Assembly: GCF_003086295.3 (NCBI RefSeq)
Contig: NC_092046.1
Span: 106,867,363 to 106,931,362 of the forward strand
Length of the DNA: 64,000 bases
Source: Arachis hypogaea
Lineage: Eukaryota > Streptophyta > Magnoliopsida > Fabales > Fabaceae
Direction of reading: 5' to 3'
Part shown: piece after piece, positions 58,244-64,000 of the stretch
Layout of the letters: each line of letters begins with the position of its first letter
Position numbering within the stretch: position 1 is the stretch's first letter
Translations under genes and position numbers: made by a program
Notes under the pieces: generated by a model
What the model saw: only the letters and a program-made list of their open reading frames with translations
Told to the model about the DNA's origin: nothing
The model's database searches: none

Positions 58244-59261
58244 GACTTTTTACTACTGTATTAGATATCTTTGGATCCTGGATTGTATTTTGATCCTGTG
58301 ATCTCGTTTTGGGGGCTGGCCATTCGGCCATGCCTGGACCTTTCACTTATGTATTTTTAACAGTAGAGTTTCTACACTCCATAGATTAAGGTTTGGAGCT
58401 CTATTGTTCCTCAAAGATTAATGCAAAGTACTACTGTTTTCTATTCAATTCAACTTATTCCGCTTCTAAGATATTCATTCGCACTTCAACCTGAATGTGA
58501 TGAACGTGACAATCATCATCATTCCCTATGAACGCGTGCCTGACAACCACTTCCGTTCTACCTTAGATTGAATGAGTATCTCTTGGATCTCTTAATCAGA
58601 ATCTTTGTGGTGTAAGCTAGATTGATGGCGGCATTCATGAGAATCCGGAAAGTCTAAACCTTGTCCGTGGTATTCCGAGTAGGATTCTGGGATTGAATGA
58701 CTGTGACGAGCTTCAAACTCGCGATTGCTGGGCGTAGTGACAGACGCAAAAGGAGGGTGAATCCTATTCCAGCATGATCGGGAACCTCAGATGATTAGCC
58801 GTGCTGTGACAGAGCATTTGGACCATTTTCACAAGAGGAGGGGATGTAACCATTGACAACGGTGATGCCCTTGCATAAAGCCAGCCATGGAAAAGAGTAA
58901 GACTGATTGGATGAAGACAGCGAGAAAGCAGAGATTCAGAGGAACGAGAGCATCTCTACACGCTTATCTGAAATTCTCACCAATGAATTACATAAGTGTT
59001 TCTATCCTTAGTTTATTATTTATTTTCGAAAACTCCATAACTATTTTATATCCGCCTGACTGAGATTTACAAGGTGACCATAGCTTGCTTCATACCAACA
59101 ATCTCCGTGGGATCGACCCTTACTCACGTAAGGTTTATTACTTGGACGACCTAGTGCACTTGCTGGTTAGTTGTATCGAAGTTGTGACAAATTATGAATT
59201 GAGATTAGAGCACCAAGTTGTTGGAGCCATTACCAGAGATCACAATTTCGGGCACCAAGTT

Positions 59262-59281
59262 TTTGGCGCCGTTGCCGGGGA
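59262..59281 (+). promoter_or_regulatory. Primer binding site of E3
   Basis: TTTGGCGCCGTTGCCGGGGA four bases after the LTR end. Complementary to the 3' end of a tRNA-Asp-type primer except in the middle, as reported for Athila/Calypso. Confidence 0.9.
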
Positions 59282-61096
59282 TTGTTCGAGTTTGGACAAC
59301 TGACGGTTCATCTTGTTGCTCAGATTAGGTAACTTTCTTTTTGTTTTGTTTTCAAAAATTTTTCAAAAATCTTTCAAAAATTTCTCCTTTGTTTTCGAAA
59401 AAAAAAAAGAAAAAAAAATTTAAAAATAAAAATGTTTTCAAAAATATAATTTTCTTCAGAATTTTTAAGAATGAATTCTAGAGTTTCATGAAGCATGTTG
59501 AAGCATGCTGGCTATAAAACCATGTCTAAATTCTTTTGGACAGAGGTTTTGGATTAAAATTGAATGAATTACTCCCATATTTATGCTAAAGCTTGACTGG
59601 CTATTAAGCCATGTCTAACCCTTAGATTGGAGCTTTAGACTAAGAATTGAAGATTCCTGGAATTCATATTAAAAATTTTTGAAACCCTTATTTTTCTTTT
59701 TCAAATAATTTTCGAAAAATCCAAAAAAATTACAAAATCATAAAAATAAAAAATATTTCATGTTTCTCGTTTGAGTCTTGAGTCAAGTTGTAAGTTTGGT
59801 GTCAATTACATATTCATCTTGCATTTTTCGAAAATTACATTCATGCATTGCATTCATATTGTTCTTCATGATCTTCAAGTTGTTCTTGATAAATCTTCTT
59901 GTTTGATCTTGATGTTTTCGTGTTTTGCATCTTTTCTTGTTTTTCATATGCATTTTTGCATTCTTAGTGCCTAAGCATTAAAGATTTCTAAGTTTGGTGT
60001 CTTGCATATTTTCTTTGCATATAAAAATTTTCAAAAATATGTTCTTGATGTTCATCTTGACATTCATAGCATTCTTGCATGCATTCATTGTTTTGATCCA
60101 AAAATTTCATGCATTGAGTCTTTTTCATGTTTTTCTCTATCATCATAAAAATTCAAAAAAATAAAAAAATATCTTTCCCTTTTTTCTCTCATAAATTTGA
60201 AAATTTGAATTGACTTTTTCAAAAATTTTTAAAATCTAGTTGTTTTCATGAGTCAAATCAAATTTTCAATTTAAAAATCCTATCTTTTTCAAAATCTTTT
60301 TCAAAAATCAAATCTTTTTCATTTTTCTTAGTTATTTTCGAAAATTTTAAAAATATTTTTCAAAAATCTTTTTCTTATATTTATTTCATAATTTTCGAAA
60401 ATATCATCATCAATTAATGTTTGGATTCAAAAATTTTAAGTTTGTTACTTACTTGTTAAGAAAGATTCAAACTTTAAGTTCTAGAATCATATCTTGTGAT
60501 TTCTTGTGAATCAAGTCATTAATTGTGATTTTAAAAATCAAATCTTTTTTAAAAAACTAATTTAAATCATATCTTTTCAAAAATATCTTCTTATCTTATC
60601 TTTTTCAAAAACTTGATTTCAAAATATCTTTTCTAACTTCCTAACTCCTTATCTTCTCAAAAATTGTTTCAACTAACTAACTAACTTTTTGTTTGTTTTT
60701 TATCTCTTTCAAAACTACCTAACTAACTCTCTCTCTCTAATTTTCGAAAATATCTCTCCTCTTTTTCAAAAATTTTTTTAATTAACTAATTATTTTAATT
60801 TTTGATTTTTTATTTTTGAAAATTACTAACCTTTTTCAAAAACTATTTTCGAAAATTACTAACTCTTTTTCAAAAATTATTTTCGAAATTTTCCCTCTCT
60901 CATCTTATTCTATTTATTTATTCATCTACTAACATCTCCTCACCTCACATCTCTGCTCTCCTCACCCTTGTGTTTCTTTCCTTACATTACATTCTTTGTC
61001 CCCTTCCTTTCTTCCACTCACACAGGGACTTCTATACTGTGGTATAAAGGATCCCTATTATTATTATTATTTCTTCTGTGCCCTCTTCTTTGTCAT
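59282..61096 (+). other. E3 AT-rich leader
   Basis: No gene. Repeats TTTTCGAAAA (about eight copies, for example 59395, 59825, 60347, 60393, 60742, 60848) and tracts ATCTTTTTCAAAA. Two copies of TAAGTTTGGTGT (59791, 59989). Near 61030-61050 is ACTGTGGTATAAAGGAT, which has a counterpart in E1 (about 38761). Confidence 0.78.
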
Positions 61097-63406
61097 ATGA
61101 GCAGGAGCAAGGACAAGAATATTCTTGTTGAAGCAGATCCAGAACCTGAAAGGACTCTGAAGAGGAAACTAAGAGAAGCTAAATTATAACAATCCAGAGA
61201 GAACCTTTCAGAAATTTTCGAACAGGAAGAGGAGATGGCAGCCGAAAATAATAATAATGCAAGGAGAATGCTTGGTGACTTTACTGCACCTAATTCCAAT
61301 TTACATGGAAGAAGCATCTCCATTCCTGCCATTGGAGCAAACAACTTTGAGCTGAAATCTCAGCTATTTTCTCTGATACAGCAGAACTGCAAGTTTCATG
61401 GACTTCCATCTGAAGATCCTTTTCAGTTCTTAACTGAATTCTTGCAGATATGTGATACTGTTAAGACTAATGGAGTAGATCCTGAAGTCTACAGGCTCAT
61501 GCTTTTCCCTTTTGCTATAAGAGACAGAGCTAGAGTGTGGTTGGATTCTCAACCCAGAGATAGCCTGAACTCTTGGGACAAGCTGGTCACGGCTTTCTTA
61601 GCCAAGTTTTTTCCTCCTCAAAAGCTGAGCAAGCTTAGAGTGGATGTTCAAACCTTCAGACAGAAAGAAGGTGAATCCCTCTATGAAGCTTGGGAAAGAT
61701 ACAAGCAACTGACCAAAAAGTGTCCTTCTGACATGCTTTCAGAATGGACCATCCTGGATATATTCTATGATGGTTTATCTGAGCTATCAAAGATGTCATT
61801 GGATACTTCTGCAGTTGGATCCATTCACCTAAAGAAAACACCTGCAGAAGCTCAAGAACTCATTGACATGGTTACTAATAACCAGTTCATGTACACTTCT
61901 GATAGGAATCCTGTGAATAATGGGACGCCTATGAAGAAGGGAGTTCTTGAAATTGATACTCTGAATGCCATATTGGCTCAGAACAAAATATTGACTCAGC
62001 AAGTCCGTATGATTTCTCAGAGTCTGAATGGAATGCAAGCTGCATCCAACAGTACTCAAGAGGCATCTTCTGAAGAAGAAGCTTATGATCCTGAGAACCC
62101 TGCAATAGCAGAGGTAAATTATATGGGCGAACCTTATGGAAACACCTATAACTCATCATGGAGAAATCATCCAAATTTCTCATGGAAGGATCAAAAACCT
62201 CAACAAGGCTTTAATAATTGTGGAAGAAATAGGTTTAACAATAGTAAACCTTTTCCATCATCAACTCAGCAACAGACAGAGAACTCTGAACAAAATACCT
62301 CTAATTTAGCAAACTTAGTCTCTGATCTATCTAAGGCCACTGTAAGTTTCATGAATGAAACAAGGTCCTCCATTAGAAATTTGGAGGCACAAGTGGGCCA
62401 TCTGAGTAAAAGGATCACCGAAATCCCTCCTAGTACTCTCCCAAGCAATACAGAAGAAAATCCAAAAGGAGAGTGCAAGGCCATTGAATTGATCACCATG
62501 GCCGAACCTGTAAGGGAAGGAGAGGACGTGAATCCCAAGGAGGAAGACCTCCTGGGACGTCCAGTGATCAATAAGGAGCTTCCCTCTGAGGAACCAAAGG
62601 AATCTGAGGCTCATCTAGAGACCACAGAGATTCCATTGAACCTCCTTACACCATTCATGAGCTCTGAAGAGAATGAAGATGTTACTGAAGAGCAAGTCAC
62701 CAAGTAACTTGGTGCAATCATGAAGCTGAATGCCAAATTATTTGGCATTGAAACTTGGGAAGATGAACCTCCCTTGTTCACCAATGAACTAAGTGATCTG
62801 GATCAACTGACATTGCCTCAGAAGAAATAGGATCCTGGAAAGTTCTTAATACCTTGTACCATTGGCACCATGATCTTTAAGGCTCTGTGTGACCTTGGTT
62901 CAGGGATAAACCTCATGCCCCTCTCTGTAATAGAGAAACTGGGAATCTATGGGGTACAAGCTGCTAAAATCTCATTAGAGATGGCAGACAATTCAAGAAA
63001 ACAGGCTTATGGACAAGTGGAGGACGTGTTAGTAAAGGTTGAAGGCCTTTACATCCCTGCTGATTTCATAGTCCTAGATACTGGGAAGGATGAGGATGAA
63101 TTCATCATCCTTGGAAGACCCTTCCTAGCCACAGCAAGAGCTGTGATTGATGTGGACAGAGGAGAATTGATCCTTCAATTAAATGAGGACAACCTTGTGT
63201 TTAAAACTCAAAGATCTCTCTCTGTACCCATGGAGAGGAAGCACAGTAAGCTTCTCTCAAAACAGTGTCAACCAGAGCCCCCACAGTCAAACTCTAAGTT
63301 TGGTGTTGGGAGGCCACAACCAAACTCTAAGTTTGGTGTTGAACTCCCATATCCAAACTCTAAGTTTGGTGTTGGGGAGTCTCAACAATGCTCTGAACAT
63401 CTGTGA
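61097..63406 (+). pseudogene. gag: E3 gag-protease, one frame with three stops
   Basis: 769 codons from ATG 61097 (MSRSKDKNILVEADPEPERT) to TGA 63404, with no frameshift. In-frame stops are at 61187 (TAA), 62705 (TAA) and 62828 (TAG). The open middle part starts at 61235 and covers the whole gag core: NFELKSQLFSLIQQNCKFHG, RDRARVWLDSQPRDSLNSWD, KLRVDVQTFRQKEGESLYEA, WERYKQLTKKCPSDM, DIFYDGLSELSKMSLD. The protease part has KALCDLGSGINLMPLSVIEK and FIILGRPFLATARAVIDVD. The end has three 11-residue repeats with NSKFGV. No zinc knuckle. The best-preserved gag in the window; polymerase is absent. Confidence 0.93.
63295..63372 (+). repeat. 33 bp triple repeat with polypurine-tract core in E3
   Basis: TAAGTTTGGTGT at 63295, 63328 and 63361, exactly 33 bp apart, each coding for NSKFGV in an 11-residue repeat. 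The same three copies are found in E2 (51794, 51827, 51860). Confidence 0.9.
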
Positions 63407-63445
63407 TGCTCCATAAGAGCCCACTGTCAAGCTATTGACATTAAA

Positions 63446-63469
63446 GAAGCGCTTGTTGGGAGGCAACCC
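63446..63469 (+). promoter_or_regulatory. Conserved hairpin motif in E3
   Basis: GAAGCGCTTGTTGGG plus AGGCAACCC, 40 bp after the protease stop. Same as in E1 and E2. Confidence 0.65.
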
Positions 63470-63607
63470 AATTCTTATCTAATTATATTTTTATTAGTTA
63501 TATGTCTTTATAGGTTCATGATCATGTGGAGTCACGAGAAAAATAGAAAAATTGAAAATGGAATCAAAAACAGCAGAAGAAAAATCACACCTTGGAGGAG
63601 GAGCTCA

Positions 63608-63870
63608 CTGGCGTTTAAACGCCAGTAAGGAGCATCTTTTGGGCGTTCAACGCCAGAACAGAGCATGGTTCTGGCGCTGAACGCCAGAAATGGGCAGCAT
63701 CTGGGCGTTTGAATGCCAGAAATGCACCCTGGAGGAGAGCTGGCGCTGAACGCTCAAAACAAGCATGGTTCTGGCGTTCAACGCCAGAAATGGGCAACAA
63801 ATGGGCGTTCAACGCCCAGAACAAGCACCAATCTGGCGCTGAACGCCCAGAGTTGTGTGTAAGGGCATTT
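63608..63870. repeat. Internal palindrome array of E3
   Basis: Eight or more units: ACTGGCGTTTAAACGCCAGT, GGGCGTTCAACGCCAG, CTGGCGCTGAACGCCAG, GGGCGTTTGAATGCCAG, GGGCGTTCAACGCCC and others. Base changes are often matched in the other arm. Followed at 63911-63967 by a tandem duplication of the ACCTCAGGATCTGTGGACCC segment. Confidence 0.88.
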
Positions 63871-64000
63871 TGCATGCCTAATTTGGTGTAAGGTTGTAAA
63901 TCCTTGAACACCTCAGGATCTGTGGACCCCACAGGATCACCTCAGGATCTGTGGACCCCACAGGATCCCCACCTACCTCCACTCACTTCTTCTCTCTTCT

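Larger units (their letters stand above)
57635..59257 (+). repeat. 5' LTR of E3
   Basis: 1623 bp. U3 array at 58010-58112, TATAAATAG at 58235-58243, GGCTGGCCATTCGGCCATGCC at about 58314, end TTTCGGGCACCA. A further primer-like stretch (GTTGTTGGAGCCATTACCAGA) lies just before the end. Confidence 0.92.
18577..64000 (-). mobile_element. H1: old Athila-lineage host element, interior split by four insertions
   Basis: Read from right to left its own sequence is 57629-56931 (gag C-terminus), 50731-50579 (gag/protease linker), 35260-31571 (protease to integrase), 31570-29931 (non-coding with GC array), 29930-28885 (third ORF), 28884-27754 and 19217-18577 (3' non-coding). The pieces join in register when L, E1 and E2 and one copy of each target duplication are removed. 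The 5' part and 5' LTR lie right of the window, beyond E3. It is the oldest layer in the right half and full of stops and frameshifts. Confidence 0.85.
57635..64000 (+). mobile_element. E3: non-autonomous element, 5' two-thirds in window
   Basis: Starts at the LTR TGATGAGCGG after ATGAG (57630-57634, probable target sequence). 5' LTR, primer site, leader, gag-protease, hairpin, palindrome array, then the window ends before the third ORF. As in E1, nothing encoding reverse transcriptase or integrase lies between protease and the array. Confidence 0.9.

Overview
This is plant nuclear DNA that I read as nothing but LTR retrotransposons. No host gene, complete tRNA, rRNA or CRISPR array could be supported. 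The proteins (gag, aspartic protease, reverse transcriptase, integrase) are of the Ty3/gypsy Athila lineage. The LTR start TGATGAGCGGATAATTTATA and the many GGCGTT-N-AACGCC palindromes are what I remember from Arachis (peanut and relatives), so a gene-poor, probably pericentromeric Arachis region is my best guess; that placement is from memory.

Labels used here. Left half: A (plus strand; its 3' internal end 1-901 and 3' LTR 902-2390) sits in a partial LTR of family L (2391-3258), which sits in H0 (minus strand, 3259-10897, gag-pol with stops). H0 sits in the 5' LTR of T (10898-13845, a short non-autonomous element). T's 3' LTR is cut by F (13846-17046, minus, a non-autonomous remnant). Right half: one old minus-strand Athila element, H1, has its 3' LTR at 17047-18576 and runs off the right end. 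It has been split by four insertions: L (19218-27748, target duplication CATAT), E1 (35266-50573, CTTGC), E2 (50737-56925, AGCAA) and E3 (57635 to beyond the window). M (43670-49096, AGAGG) is inserted in the 3' LTR of E1.

H0, E1, E2 and E3 share one LTR family. H0 carries pol. E1-E3 keep gag and protease but have no reverse transcriptase or integrase, and E1 and E2 have a separate downstream ORF (intact in E2, 52810-53886; broken in E1). E1-E3 therefore look like non-autonomous partners of an H0-like element. M, T and L are more reduced: M has a 2 kb non-coding interior, T one proline/tyrosine-rich ORF, and L two 4 kb LTRs around a 451 bp interior.

The most interesting structure is not coding. 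(1) LTR families with unrelated sequence each carry their own array of inverted repeats; in the H0/E and M families it lies roughly 100-150 bp upstream of the U3 TATA box. (2) In E1-E3 a second array lies between gag-PR and the downstream ORF, and in E2 a TATA box follows it, which suggests an internal promoter. (3) The core of the polypurine tract, TAAGTTTGGTGT, is repeated about seven times in E1, always on the element's sense strand, including a 33 bp triple repeat inside the protease ORF. (4) E1 contains the 5' half of a tRNA-Cys ending exactly at the anticodon, and H0 a second tRNA-like half. (5) The L array shows paired stem changes that keep the hairpins.
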